Positions 49,201 through 51,159 of a DNA stretch of 64,000 nucleotides are shown here, one piece after another (the first letter of the stretch is position 1; the number at the start of each line of letters is the position of its first letter). The notes under the pieces are model-generated. The model saw nothing but the letters and a program-made list of their open reading frames with translations. It was not told the origin of the DNA and did not search any database. Made by a program: the position numbers and the translations under genes. The stretch is from Branchiostoma floridae (Eukaryota > Chordata > Leptocardii > Amphioxiformes > Branchiostomatidae), in NCBI RefSeq assembly GCF_000003815.2, contig NC_049983.1, positions 23,579,639-23,643,638 on the forward strand, given 5' to 3'.

Positions 49201-49807
49201 ATGCTATCAGTGTCACAAAATGTTTTATGTGAATATCAGTGGCGTTGTGCCATGTCACATTCACTCAGATTAACCATGGGTCAGGCACAGTAAATCTCAT
49301 TTGGGTATGTCTGAAATAATTTCTGCTTTGTTTGTTGACATTAAATTTCTGCATAGAGATGCTCTCACTCTAAACCATATCATATCTTACAAATCTGCAG
49401 TTTCCTCTCAGAATTACATTTATTACACTGCTGAATATAGGCAGTTTGGCTCGAATTACTGTTTTTTTGTAACATGGTACATTGAAATTATAGTTTTTCA
49501 GCAGTTGACATATCATCAAGTCATCAATTGTCAACATTGAGAACAGTACGTATGCACTACAAAATATTGTGCAGATAAAAAAGCCAAAATAACTTGTTGC
49601 TGCTAGTTCATTACCATTCCATCAAAATGCTAATCACATTAATTAACATTGATGTATCAGAACTCCCACCTTTAGTTTGATCAATGAAAATCAGCATCCT
49701 TACCCAATCACTCTTGGTGTTGACATCCACCCCAGCCTCCAGTCCCCTCCTTACAGTCTGCACGTCACCTTTCTGCACAGCCCTGAAGAACGTGTCCAGG
49801 TCCATTA
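1119..49807 (-). CDS. Giant Ank - Roc-COR - Roc-COR - death fold - TIR - DED - ZU5/UPA - GT4 protein (35 exons)
   Basis: This is the overall model; the blocks below describe its parts. Exons were joined by reading GT/AG sites on the minus strand. Every junction has matching phase, and the coding sum from the ATG at 49803-49805 to the TAG at 1119-1121 is 8,904 nt, exactly 2,968 codons. Approximate residues: ankyrin repeats 1-384, Roc1 385-600, COR1 601-928, Roc2 929-1275 with a polar insert, COR2 1276-1653, death-fold-like 1673-1761, TIR 1762-1915, DED-like 1916-2002, ZU5/UPA 2002-2296, linker 2297-2510, GT4 2510-2920, tail to 2967. No signal peptide or membrane segment is evident, so a cytoplasmic immune sensor or scaffold is inferred. 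It resembles DAPK1 in its Ank-Roc-COR order but has no kinase. Alternative: two or three neighbouring genes that happen to keep phase. Upstream exons may add about 94 or more residues. Confidence 0.8.
1548..2780 (-). CDS. GT4-type glycosyltransferase domain (GT-B fold), C-terminal module
   Basis: A single 1,233-nt exon, phase 1 at both ends, encodes about 411 residues, the full length of a two-domain GT-B glycosyltransferase. The N-terminal half starts with a strand (VPVVLLI), followed by a glycine-rich loop SKGGLSTIN typical of the acceptor-side domain in GT4 enzymes. The C-terminal half starts near VKVILSIGRV and carries PSRSEPFGLVGLEAIAAG, which contains the E-x7-E signature that binds the nucleotide-sugar donor in this family. 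Both glutamates are present, so activity is plausible; donor and acceptor are unknown. Position: it follows the repeat linker and ends the protein. Similar domains are known fused to NACHT receptors in corals, so an immune role is inferred from architecture, not proven. No frameshifts are seen, unlike the copy at 63.4 kb. Confidence 0.88.
2781..3427. other. Intron with a relic LINE 3' end
   Basis: Intron between the linker exon and the glycosyltransferase exon. Minus-strand sequence around 3197-3290 reads KLRELRKLAMNRTKWKELKK then a stop, which resembles the extreme C-terminus of RTE/L1-like LINE polymerases. It is very short and 5' truncated. Nothing else is recognised in the intron. Confidence 0.4.
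3428..4048 (-). CDS. Linker exon made of 8-residue repeats
   Basis: A 621-nt exon, phase 1 in and out. The acceptor after TCTTGCAG and the donor CAAG|GTAATAC are both good. It encodes about 207 residues. After a short unique start (QVSHLTLQTSQQNAMTN) it is almost entirely the octapeptide GGSTEAPH (variants N for S, P for T), ending in a unique DSSLSCQG. The composition predicts an extended, flexible, O-glycosylatable tether between the ZU5/UPA module and the glycosyltransferase. Because the unit is 24 bp, copy-number change keeps the frame. Confidence 0.75.
3455..3975 (+). repeat. 24-bp minisatellite (about 21 copies), coding on the minus strand
   Basis: The plus-strand unit is CCTCCATGTGGAGCCTCAGT plus GCTG or GTTG, repeated with few differences; the low-coordinate end is more diverged. 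No stop occurs in several frames on both strands, which creates long spurious reading frames; only the minus-strand GGSTEAPH frame is joined to flanking exons in phase. Confidence 0.95.
4049..4863. other. Intron, no recognised content
   Basis: AT-rich intron between the linker exon and the 19-nt micro-exon. I see no coding, RNA or clear mobile element. A short CpG-containing stretch near 4545-4680 stands out in composition only. Confidence 0.5.
4864..4882 (-). CDS. 19-nt micro-exon
   Basis: The sequence is flanked by TTTCAG and GTGAGT. It enters in phase 0 after the ZU5/UPA exon and leaves in phase 1, exactly what the linker exon needs. It encodes KGDIPT plus one base. It is the only candidate found that repairs the phase difference between its neighbours, which supports it although it is tiny. 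Confidence 0.6.
5174..6057 (-). CDS. ZU5 plus UPA domains
   Basis: An 884-nt exon encoding about 295 residues. The start shows the ZU5 signature: VGPTGGEIEISGFVKLVVPP, i.e. the conserved GG-x-(I/L) strand followed by hydrophobic-PPG. The second half (from ITVRKVMQDAL to HGEKIAVAV) fits the UPA domain that follows ZU5 in PIDD, UNC5 and ankyrins. In those proteins ZU5-UPA packs against a death domain and can autoinhibit it or autoproteolyse. I do not see a clear HFS-type cleavage site, so autoproteolysis is not claimed. It lies between the DED-like exons and the repeat linker. ZU5 is secure; UPA is likely. Confidence 0.82.
6485..7031 (-). CDS. DED-like death-fold domain (two exons)
   Basis: Exons 6870-7031 and 6485-6559 (162 and 75 nt), joined in phase 1. 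The first encodes a helix with FQQMLGSILSRLDETDIRLL and later DIIRTMKRGHIST. The second continues GNLRMLEKDMMAAGIS. The spacing of hydrophobics and the motif 'G-x-I-x-x-x-N-L-x-x-L-x-x-x-(M/L)' near the C-terminus match helices 4-6 of death effector domains (FADD, caspase-8). DEDs form homotypic filaments upstream of caspases or related effectors. A CARD or DD is possible; the fold call is moderate and based on pattern only. Confidence 0.62.
7320..7341 (-). CDS. 22-nt micro-exon between TIR and DED-like exons
   Basis: The sequence is flanked by GTTTTTCAG and GTGAGT. It reads IMTDEEK plus one base, entering in phase 0 after the TIR exon and leaving in phase 1 for the DED-like exon. It supplies the phase change needed, as the 19-nt micro-exon does further downstream. 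Confidence 0.6.
7342..7678. repeat. Intron with a dispersed repeat (solo terminal-repeat type)
   Basis: The intron carries a repeat that also occurs near 29580-29720, 58325-58515 and 60900-60930. Shared words are CTTCTACCAACACAGATGAA and a following CTTTCAAGTT. Because the 60.9-kb copy abuts the Penelope-like element, these may be solo terminal repeats of that class. The orientation at 58.3 kb is opposite. Confidence 0.5.
7679..8139 (-). CDS. TIR domain
   Basis: A 461-nt exon encoding about 154 residues. The order fits TIR: a first strand ELSVILHTDDYTEEF, box-2-like region, then MVALVISPQTLHHRHW and NLDYEFPVRNDKLLLPILLY. The glutamate of DYEF sits where NAD+-cleaving TIRs such as SARM1 keep their catalytic Glu, so enzymatic activity is possible but untested. 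Odd point: a short internal duplication, SESGVSCHTENIKPD then SESGISCDTENIQPT, lies in the loop after the first helix. TIRs mediate homotypic signalling or NAD+ hydrolysis. The acceptor (TTCTATTTCAG) and donor (AAG|GTAGTT) are good. Confidence 0.82.
8437..8703 (-). CDS. Death-fold-like segment (CARD-like?)
   Basis: A 267-nt exon, phase 1 on both sides, encoding about 89 residues. It is helical in pattern: IGPVLDTMELGRRLSLDQCD, then DRVNNLVKLVQ, then FADCFLRE. The 'qC-x-x-I/R-x(n)-D-R-V-x-x-L-v-x-x-(L/V)' arrangement recalls CARD helices 2-4. It sits immediately before TIR, as death-fold domains often do. I cannot assign the subfamily; other helical folds remain possible. Confidence 0.45.
8850..10390 (-). 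mobile_element. 5'-truncated non-LTR retrotransposon with restriction-like endonuclease (dead)
   Basis: Lies in an intron, same strand as the host gene. Three overlapping frames (10112-10390, 9666-10091, 9115-9702) together give the C-terminal part of a LINE polymerase. It shows a C-x-x-C zinc-knuckle region (DRCKLCGNRET, then H..L..C) followed by KPDLVIYLPEQKTLHIHELT, which carries the PD-(D/E)xK-like core of RLE-type LINEs such as the R2/NeSL groups. The frames are split by indels near 9670-9700 and 10100, and there is a stop. The reverse-transcriptase core is missing. The 3' end near 8930-8960 has GGACATA repeats. Confidence 0.7.
10564..10622 (-). CDS. Short linker exon after COR2
   Basis: A 59-nt exon, phase 2 in and phase 1 out, both matching its neighbours. 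It encodes VPSEFRKVWMTGISQAHRT. No domain is recognised. It joins COR2 to the death-fold-like exon across the intron that holds the RLE-type LINE. Confidence 0.65.
10923..12055 (-). CDS. COR domain 2 (with the end of Roc2)
   Basis: A 1,133-nt exon encoding about 378 residues. The beginning (EEIRSHIEGKAAGKLVMPKI) fits the last Roc helix and strand. The COR hallmark is clear: LTFLHDRGDIIFFDEP, then LRDDVTLQPQVMIDAFKTII, i.e. 'L-x-x-x-G-x-I-x-(Y/F)-F' followed by 'L-x-P-x-(W/V)-(L/M)-x-x-x-F-x-x-(I/V)-I'. The second COR half continues to CVRRFGLEESRVFAG. In ROCO proteins COR dimerises and couples GTP state to output. Donor GG|GTAAGG, phase 2. Confidence 0.85.
12335..12438 (-). CDS. Roc2 G4 exon
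   Basis: A 104-nt exon encoding a helix and the strand PPIIIALTHKDMVSK. THKD is the G4 guanine-specificity motif ([N/T]KxD type). Phase 1 in, phase 0 out; both match. Confidence 0.8.
12700..13263 (-). CDS. Roc2 G3 exon with long polar repeat insert
   Basis: A 564-nt exon, phase 1 in and out, 188 residues. The second half carries G3: SFWDFGGQATYYGTHHCFI, followed by VYILVMSLLQK. The first half, inserted between the P-loop exon and G3, is a low-complexity acidic/polar stretch. It includes three near-perfect tandem 13-mers (EEHQDQTEPELQS, 39-bp unit at about 13110-13240) and degenerate continuations. Such a long insertion between G1 and G3 is unusual for a Roc domain and may be an extended switch-I-side loop. 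Confidence 0.8.
13264..14048. other. Intron, no recognised content
   Basis: AT-rich intron of the Roc2 region. The phrase CAAATTGTCC recurs three times near 13935-14000. No coding or RNA gene is seen. Confidence 0.5.
14049..14114 (-). CDS. Short polar exon in the Roc2 insert
   Basis: A 66-nt exon, phase 1 in and out, flanked by TTTTGGCAG and GTTAGT. It encodes EDKHENLQSQQETKEAP and a little more, glutamine/glutamate-rich like the following exon. It is therefore part of the same disordered insert between Roc2 G1 and G3. Confidence 0.65.
14230..14450. repeat. Dispersed element with inverted ACTAGT-containing ends
   Basis: The stretch carries CTAGTTTGGACTAGTCCAGG on one side and TTGTCCAGACTAGTTGAAAA on the other, which are imperfect inverted copies. 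It is probably a short non-autonomous element in the intron. The boundaries are not defined. Confidence 0.35.
14650..15780. repeat. Intronic tandem repeat rich in ATGCAAAT octamer palindromes
   Basis: About three diverged copies of a unit of roughly 240-270 bp. Each includes CAGCTACATATGTAACA-like sequence, 'CATGGAATGCAGTGGATTTAT' variants, and an inverted pair TTAATTATGCAAATTA / TAATTTGCATAATTA. The block ends in a GACAGACAGAC-like run near 15740. It is noncoding. Confidence 0.7.
15835..15885 (-). CDS. Short linker exon
   Basis: A 51-nt exon, phase 1 in and out, encoding EEIDELAGPLLRTETST. It follows the Roc2 P-loop exon (donor CCAG|GTTTGG) and is flanked by CACTCTGTAG and GTGAAA. No domain is recognised; it begins the polar insert. 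Confidence 0.65.
16023..16277 (-). CDS. Roc2 P-loop (G1) exon
   Basis: A 255-nt exon, phase 1 in and out. After a helical start (DVPIEILLRGPEMARLYSKA) it reads RVPVVGQYRSGKSCFIKRLM. GQYRSGKS is a Walker A / G1 motif (G-x4-G-K-S). The next part, EEPITDGIHI, contains the conserved T of switch I with the T-x-G-I pattern typical of Roc domains. The exon is in phase with the end of COR1, which argues that both Roc-COR units belong to one protein. Confidence 0.82.
16810..17325 (+). mobile_element. tRNA-derived SINE (copy 1)
   Basis: The head has an RNA polymerase III A-box-like TGGCGCAGCGGCAGCG and a degraded B box. The body GGGAAAGGCACTTAACGTGG, GAAAATGAGTA, GTTAAAGAACCCACCACACG-like is shared with four other copies in this window. 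It ends in a GAT/ATG simple repeat (to about 17325). It lies antisense in the intron between COR1 and the Roc2 P-loop exon. Confidence 0.8.
17364..18162 (-). CDS. COR domain 1, main exon
   Basis: A 799-nt exon, phase 0 in and phase 1 out, 266 residues. It starts LLFISPGTCDPILVLKPSWL, the COR 'L-x-P-x-W-L' signature, followed by a winged-helix-like region (REELQRVFQDVADVDLVITL) and then the second COR half (FFSRVQTHLMREL, later QGDKGQCGKMLQQLENVV). Order and length resemble the COR part of DAPK1-like ROCO proteins. GTP-dependent dimerisation is the family role. Confidence 0.82.
18640..18700. repeat. Perfect 23-bp inverted repeat (hairpin)
   Basis: Arms 18640-18662 and 18678-18700 (AGCTCCCGAGTCTCTTCTCT... 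and its exact complement) are separated by a 15-nt loop. It lies in a COR1 intron. It could be a MITE end or a transcribed hairpin; no function is assigned. Confidence 0.85.
18720..19500. mobile_element. Possible non-autonomous element with inverted ends
   Basis: Sequence near 18755-18810 (CCTCCGTCAAAAACAG with an upstream AATAGAAC) is found inverted near 19425-19470 (CTGTTTTGACGGAGGTGTTC with AATAGAAC). The interior is noncoding and locally more CpG-rich than its surroundings. The ends and target duplication were not resolved. Confidence 0.4.
19628..20268 (-). CDS. Roc1 C-terminus and start of COR1 (two exons)
   Basis: Exons 20105-20268 (164 nt) and 19628-19813 (186 nt). The first encodes the strand/helix region after G4: QRRAAHILHIMQARFKDHLC, then MDCRRTRTPEMDQL, where the short aspartate/cysteine strand is in the G5 position. 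The second encodes MRWPEYLEEVRKLDKLLTVD, a typical Roc-to-COR transition ('P-x-x-W ... W-x-x-(F/Y)'). Donors are GTGAGT and GTACAG. Phases 1-0 and 0-0 match. Confidence 0.75.
20333..21106. mobile_element. About 770-bp element with 13-bp terminal inverted repeats and internal tandem copies
   Basis: The left end ATATTTCAGCCAT (20333-20345) and right end ATGGCTGAAATAT (21094-21106) are exact inverse complements. The interior has about three diverged copies of a roughly 180-bp unit containing CAAAATTAAGCATTTTGTTGT. The noncoding interior suggests a MITE. It sits in an intron of Roc1. Confidence 0.65.
21364..22298 (-). CDS. Roc1 GTPase core (three exons)
   Basis: Exons 22155-22298 (144 nt), 21810-22049 (240 nt) and 21364-21463 (100 nt). 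G1: FKVFIGGNETTGKSTLKQSL, a P-loop G-x4-GKS/T. Switch I: PTPGVDIGTF with the conserved T and G-x-D/E-I. G3: SVWDFAGQSEYAVTH, followed by VFIVLYNITD. G4: PDVILVASHADQ, with SHAD in place of [N/T]KxD. Roc domains with TH/SH-x-D are known (LRRK2 has THLD), so nucleotide binding is plausible. The phases 0-0, 0-0 and 0-1 join cleanly. This first Roc follows the ankyrin repeats directly, as in DAPK1. Confidence 0.85.
22470..22700 (-). mobile_element. Relic Penelope-like fragment
   Basis: The stretch resembles the region at 59.97-60.19 kb: TTTTCAGCGACCACTGTTGC / TTCTTCAGGA, then CACCGTCTCTGTTCAATG, then ATGACCTCCTTTCTACC and TACAAAGTAGTCCTGTTCAG. It is diverged and short, and lies in the intron between the last ankyrin half-exon and the Roc1 P-loop exon. 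Confidence 0.5.
22776..22832 (-). CDS. Half ankyrin repeat linking to Roc1
   Basis: A 57-nt exon, phase 0 in and out. It reads EGKTPLNYTQDSKTRLHLK, the first half of an ankyrin unit (G-x-TPL) that breaks off into the basic linker before the Roc1 P-loop exon. Confidence 0.7.
22866..24014 (+). CDS. LINE ORF1: PHD-finger plus nucleic-acid-binding protein
   Basis: Open for about 382 codons; no ATG lies near the 5' end, so the true start is uncertain. It contains a PHD/RING-like zinc finger, CERCQKWMCAPCMKM with a later H and WYCSTCEP. A coiled region EYIEREKRRKNLVVFNVPED begins the RRM/ORF1-like domain that CR1-group ORF1 proteins carry. It ends 60 bp before the next ORF. Confidence 0.75.
   Translation: MLLRSAHTLCRKCADRRHFPSNNTEPVTCTEPKDAIGSSANSIHVSSSHRKVNNAAHPAHDDELGSNVSGECHDKRHSENEQIECERCQKWMCAPCMKMPKAMLNALIKHRSLHWYCSTCEPLAVEGARSGAETENGFDEPTIASIAQKTATAIAACIESKLQNFPPTSSSNDTQGQGQKQSYADVARNLSRFTGTINKIVAGTTTPQSSSLNPQEPREVVQLVDEYIEREKRRKNLVVFNVPEDLKDSTGSTLSDTKVFTDITKEEFNLVPKVQAAYRLGRRNPEKPRPLLIKIDNDDTLSRALILRRAKDLRNSTRWCRVYIVPDMTPKEREVDKKLRQELKSRREAGEANLVIRRGRIVCTQTTGESQPPDGNNDQSQA
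24075..26766 (+). pseudogene. LINE ORF2: AP endonuclease and reverse transcriptase, broken
   Basis: The endonuclease start MYTNIDQLPNKRDDL and the motif HLVIAGDFNYPEIDW are clear. The RT motifs SPGPDGLHPKILAEV, SSGIPQGSVLGPILFVIFIN and FADDTKVFRRV are present. Breaks: a frameshift near 24730-24750; an internal deletion at about 25755 that removes the RT segment between GRSCM and WIQAFL, including the usual first catalytic-aspartate block; and a 4-bp insertion near 25993 that shifts frame again. The C-terminal thumb and tail (26014-26766) are otherwise open. It cannot be autonomous. Confidence 0.85.
27088..27365 (+). mobile_element. tRNA-derived SINE (copy 2)
   Basis: The head TGGGTAGCGTAATCGGAAGT and a good B box CGGGTTCGATTCC (about 27126) are followed by the shared body (GGGAAAGTCACGACC, GATGAAAATGAGAACCTAGC, GATAGGACGTTAAA, GTGTGCAACGGTGCAAACC). 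It is diverged and lies directly downstream of the CR1-like element. Confidence 0.75.
27494..29387 (-). CDS. Ankyrin exons of the 'PLHxAA' type (four exons)
   Basis: Exons 29289-29387, 28770-28871, 28392-28490 and 27494-27592, each phase 0-0 and each one repeat (33, 34, 33 and 33 residues). Examples: TPLHKAAAGGHTGTCELLI, TPLHEAAARGHTGTCELLI. Each acceptor is CTGTACAG or similar and each donor GTGATT, GTGATA, GTGAAA or GTATTA. They are closer to one another than to the SLHVAS-type exons upstream, so the array expanded in two phases. Ankyrin repeats bind protein partners; the ligand is unknown. Confidence 0.82.
27680..28140. repeat. Dispersed repeat, paralogous to 55.24-55.93 kb
   Basis: Shared words include CCCATAGACTTCTA, TTTACATGGTCGC, GAAATGTCAGCAGATTTT, CTTTCACCAATCTAAC, GGGAATTTCTCACCGCTAAA and CATGCAGCCGTTT. 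This copy lacks the MITE that interrupts the other one. Confidence 0.7.
29135..29229 (-). pseudogene. Decayed ankyrin exon
   Basis: The sequence reads SSPLHLAAAGRHTERLFCSG, clearly a 'PLHxAA' repeat, but three residues of the central helix are deleted and no GT donor is found at the expected end. An acceptor ATGTAG is still present. I left it out of the gene model. Confidence 0.6.
29388..30892. other. Large intron between the two ankyrin exon classes
   Basis: Holds the dispersed repeat with CTTCTACCAACACAGATGAA near 29688-29717, the LINE relic at 30.1-30.6 kb, and otherwise AT-rich sequence with no coding signal. Confidence 0.5.
30120..30570 (-). mobile_element. 3' end of a non-LTR retrotransposon
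   Basis: Minus strand gives CKYCSGKAVEDELHFICQCS then HYISERNKLF, the usual C-terminal zinc-knuckle region of LINE polymerases (C-x-x-C...E-x-x-H-F-x-x-x-C). A stop interrupts it shortly afterwards. The 3' end at 30120-30135 is AATAAAGGTTATTATTATTA (minus strand), a tail typical of such elements. Confidence 0.65.
30790..32836. repeat. Tandem units containing ankyrin exons (low-coordinate block)
   Basis: Units of roughly 0.9-1.0 kb share both the exon and the intron (for example GCAAACGTGGACTGAAATGA, GGTAGATGGCAGAGAGTACT, GAAGCATGCAGCAGAGGTT). The same units occur at 46.51-48.96 kb. One unit near 31.72-32.06 kb is shortened. The block is interrupted at 32836 by the composite insertion. Confidence 0.9.
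30893..32254 (-). CDS. Ankyrin exons of the 'SLHVAS' type, low-coordinate group (three exons)
   Basis: Exons 32156-32254, 31766-31864 and 30893-30991, each 99 nt, phase 0-0. Each encodes a single repeat of the form QTSLHVAS....QTEVAELLIKNGA then (D/N)LEARxx. Donors are GTAAGT in all three. Small differences (R for G at position 13, KK for KN) show mild divergence. Together with the three copies at 46.8-48.9 kb they form one recently amplified series. Confidence 0.85.
32862..33880. repeat. Hairpin-rich arrays (AAAAGCGCTTTT and GGATATCC words)
   Basis: Repeated near-perfect palindromes built on TATCC(T/C)AAAAGCGCTT with complement, interleaved with GGATATCCAGAA and GCGCATTCTGGATATCC, in both orientations. 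A more complex stretch (about 33050-33540) lies between two such arrays. Similar arrays recur at 34.50-34.65 and 46.38-46.51 kb, so these are probably terminal modules of one element family. Confidence 0.8.
33832..34660 (+). repeat. Deletion derivative of the element at 43.71-46.51 kb
   Basis: 33832-34380 matches 43710-44270 in direct orientation (for example CGATAGAATACAACCTGGGA, TGCAGCTGGACGTTTTCA). 34395-34650 then matches 46190-46510 (AATCACCATGATTGACGGCG, GAAGCGCGTCTGGGATATCC). The 1.9 kb between these parts in the longer copy is missing here. Confidence 0.8.
35093..36340. other. Interior of the 9-kb element, no gene
   Basis: AT-rich sequence without coding signal. About three tandem copies of a roughly 31-bp word (CTCCTGAATTTACCGTTAAG and following bases) lie at about 35800-35887. 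Confidence 0.5.
36350..37064 (+). mobile_element. 5'-truncated non-LTR retrotransposon, 3' end
   Basis: The frame TSPVLPNHHVQEQF is overtaken by the frame YSTRLWNSLPREVKEATSYN and then LRLGWCQLNSTLARFNI and RSCACGATSETVAHFLLHCP. The last is the C-terminal C-x-C-G...E-x-x-x-H-x-L-x-x-C-P motif of LINE polymerases. It stops at TAG (36906-36908). The 3' end is CAATAAATAAAATAAAG. The final 90 bp resemble the tail of the SINE at 51.5 kb. Confidence 0.75.
37065..38830. other. No gene; contains the assembly gap
   Basis: AT-rich sequence without supported coding exons. Ambiguous bases occupy 38119-38231 (113 nt, probably a gap of estimated size). Open frames that cross the gap are artefacts. Confidence 0.6.
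39029..39096. repeat. 19-bp inverted repeat pair (MITE-end type)
   Basis: AACCTCTGCTTGGAGAGTA (39029-39047) and its exact complement (39078-39096) enclose 30 bp. The same end word recurs near 39255 and in the fold-back element at 39754-39953, so several copies of one MITE family lie side by side. Confidence 0.8.
39754..39953. mobile_element. 200-bp fold-back MITE
   Basis: Starts TACTCTCCAAGCAGAGGTTA and ends with the imperfect complement; the inner part GTCATTTTTATTGAGCTTTC is mirrored as GAAAGCCCAATAAAAATGAC. Almost the whole element can fold back on itself. Confidence 0.75.
40000..41340. other. No gene recognised
   Basis: Interior of the 9-kb element between the fold-back MITE and the MULE-like element. 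I see no convincing exon, RNA gene or repeat structure here. Confidence 0.5.
41343..42660. mobile_element. 1,298-bp MULE-like element with exact 10-bp target duplication
   Basis: CTCAGGTTGC occurs at 41343-41352 and 42651-42660. Between them the element begins GGGTTGGCGGAAACGGCTGC and ends with the complement ending CCGCCAACCC; the inverted repeats extend about 80 bp (to about 41430 and from about 42570). A 9-11-bp target duplication with long inverted repeats fits Mutator-like elements. No transposase is present. The interior includes an exon-like piece (41605-41744). Confidence 0.8.
41605..41744 (-). other. Exon-like fragment inside the MULE-like element
   Basis: Minus strand shows a strong acceptor TTCTTGTTTCAG followed by an open 140-nt stretch (YRYKTSVGDNIFEINKIKAL, then YGEDTRLVIDLINVNELAST) and a GT. 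The amphipathic, non-repetitive composition looks like real protein. It may be a host exon captured by the element. I do not recognise the gene. Confidence 0.4.
43705..46508 (+). mobile_element. Longer member of the hairpin-ended element family
   Basis: The first 560 bp match 33832-34380 and the last 320 bp match 34395-34650. The middle (44.28-46.19 kb) is unique in this window and contains a minus-strand two-exon coding fragment. It ends at the junction with the ankyrin-array unit. Confidence 0.65.
45022..45745 (-). CDS. Unidentified two-exon coding fragment within mobile DNA
   Basis: The upper exon (45637 to about 45745) encodes LRDVQHSGAFTEDQANLVDK and CVIEEVDIPLQYEM, with a strong donor ATG|GTAAGACG. 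The lower exon (45022-45144) follows TTTTGGCTACAG in the same phase 0 and encodes RLECGVMVVLPEALATSSTK, then CLQEARDCVRKAGVRD and a TAG. The upper exon's acceptor is weak, so more exons may lie upstream or be lost. I do not recognise the family. It lies on the same strand as the giant gene but ends in a stop, so it is not one of its constitutive exons. Confidence 0.45.
46509..48960. repeat. Tandem units containing ankyrin exons (high-coordinate block)
   Basis: Three units with about 1.0-kb period (exon starts 46796, 47800, 48787). They carry the same intronic words as 30.79-32.84 kb. Similarity is high across introns as well as exons, which points to recent unequal crossing-over rather than selection on the exon alone. 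Confidence 0.9.
46796..48885 (-). CDS. Ankyrin exons of the 'SLHVAS' type, high-coordinate group (three exons)
   Basis: Exons 48787-48885, 47800-47898 and 46796-46894, each 99 nt and one 33-residue repeat, phase 0-0, with GTAAGT donors and TCTATCCAG-type acceptors. Encoded variation sits at the surface positions typical of ligand contact: GNQ, LDQ or RNQ at the start, SWNG, SECG or SKYG in the loop, and ARDW, AWDE or ARDL at the end. The core is nearly constant. Confidence 0.85.
48961..49703. other. Intron 3' of the first ankyrin exon
   Basis: AT-rich; I see no coding or mobile element here. Confidence 0.5.
49704..49807 (-). CDS. First ankyrin exon with possible start codon
   Basis: A 104-nt exon: acceptor TTGCCCACAG, then TA and ATG. 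It encodes MDLDTFFRAVQKGDVQTVRR, then GLEAGVDVNTKSDW, a typical capping ankyrin repeat. The ATG (49803-49805) could be the start, but phase 1 at the acceptor also fits the exon at 50.5 kb, which would make it internal. Donor GTAAGG. Confidence 0.75.
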
Positions 49808-50480
49808 CTGTGGGCAACACAGAATGGAAAACATGTCAGATCTAGAGTCACAGGGTGTCTAGATGTCTTCTTTGCTTTTTTACAAACAGATCATGGATGA
49901 TATAAATAAATTAGCAATACTTGAAAAATGCTATTGACAATGCTGTTAAGTTACTGATGCCACTGTCTAATTGTATACTTGAGAAAATGAGACGATCAAA
50001 CTACTGTTCAAAGTTTAACAGTCAATGCACTAGACAATACTGTCAGTCTCATAAAAATCCAGTAAACAGTGGTTTGATCTGGTACATGACGGGATTGACA
50101 TGCAAATACAACATGATGGTAAGGGACTGCAGGATATTCAGAGTGTGGGATGGAGGAGAAAAATAGCAAAGGGACAACCATTTAGCCAGCTGGGGCCTAC
50201 GTCAGGACCTTCAACCATGTCTTCACTTTAAGTGTTTAAAAATAGTATACGTAGGTCCAGGGAAAATGTTGACCCTCTGAGATGTTGACCCTCTGAGATG
50301 ACTTTCTATACTTTGATGGACAAATTTTGCTGGCGTGCTAAGCTTCTCTAAAAATGGCCATCCCCCAGCTCAAAAAGTTTGTCAATGGCCCTCCCCCATT
50401 AAAAACATCTTAATGACCCTCCCTACCAGTGCGCCAGCCCTCCCCCTAGTAAGTATAATGTACAATCCCTAAGACCATAC
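49808..50480. other. Intron, no recognised content
   Basis: Only a short direct duplication, TGTTGACCCTCTGAGATG (about 50268-50301), stands out. Otherwise no coding or element signal. Confidence 0.5.
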
Positions 50481-50541
50481 CTGGGCTGTAGTCGTAGTTA
50501 GCAGACAAGTATTTCTTGGATCCCTGATGGTGTTTAGGTGT
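50481..50541 (-). CDS. Candidate upstream exon
   Basis: A 61-nt exon between ATATGACAG and GTATGG, phase 0 in and phase 1 out. It encodes TPKHHQGSKKYLSANYDYSP. Its two phases fit the donor at 52367 and the acceptor of the first ankyrin exon, so it bridges them without a stop. No domain is recognised. Confidence 0.55.
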
Positions 50542-50879
50542 CTGTCATATTATACCAAAGACAGGAAAATCCAAAATTCCAACATGGCTGACTGATTGCC
50601 ACATCAGCAAGCAAACAGGTGCAAACATGCAGACTGGGACTTTGACCCTTGACTCATCACCAGATGTGTAGGTTCACAGTCCACATGGGAGCCACTTCAA
50701 CTCAGGGGTGAATATTTGTATAACTATTGATCTTCAAAACTGTTTTGAATATCGCTGACATGGAGCCAGGGATCAGTTAACATTTATTGATAAACTTCTG
50801 CCTTATGTGAAAATAATACGCACACACGAACGCACACACTCAATTTCACTGTCACTCACTTTTAGTTTTACTTAACTAT

Positions 50880-51150
50880 CACCCACTCTCACTCAGTCAG
50901 CATCAAATAAGCCCACCATAGAGCTACTTAAGTATAGCCTTCATGGCTGCCTTTGGTCTCTGATTTGACTGACAGCGCTCAGAGTCAATTGACTGTGCTC
51001 TGACTTGTTACAGACTGGGTTTTTGATAAGTAACAGAAGGCCAGTTCTTAACAAGCAGGAGACATAACTAATAGTATATATATTATAATATTGTACTGAG
51101 GCTATGATCCCTCAAAAAATCCTTGAATTCTGAAAATTCAGCATAGAGGC
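50880..51150. other. Intron, no recognised content
   Basis: AT-rich sequence with short CACT-rich runs near 50840-50900. Nothing coding is supported between the 50.5-kb exon and the SINE pair. Confidence 0.4.
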
Positions 51151-51159
51151 TGAACGTGG

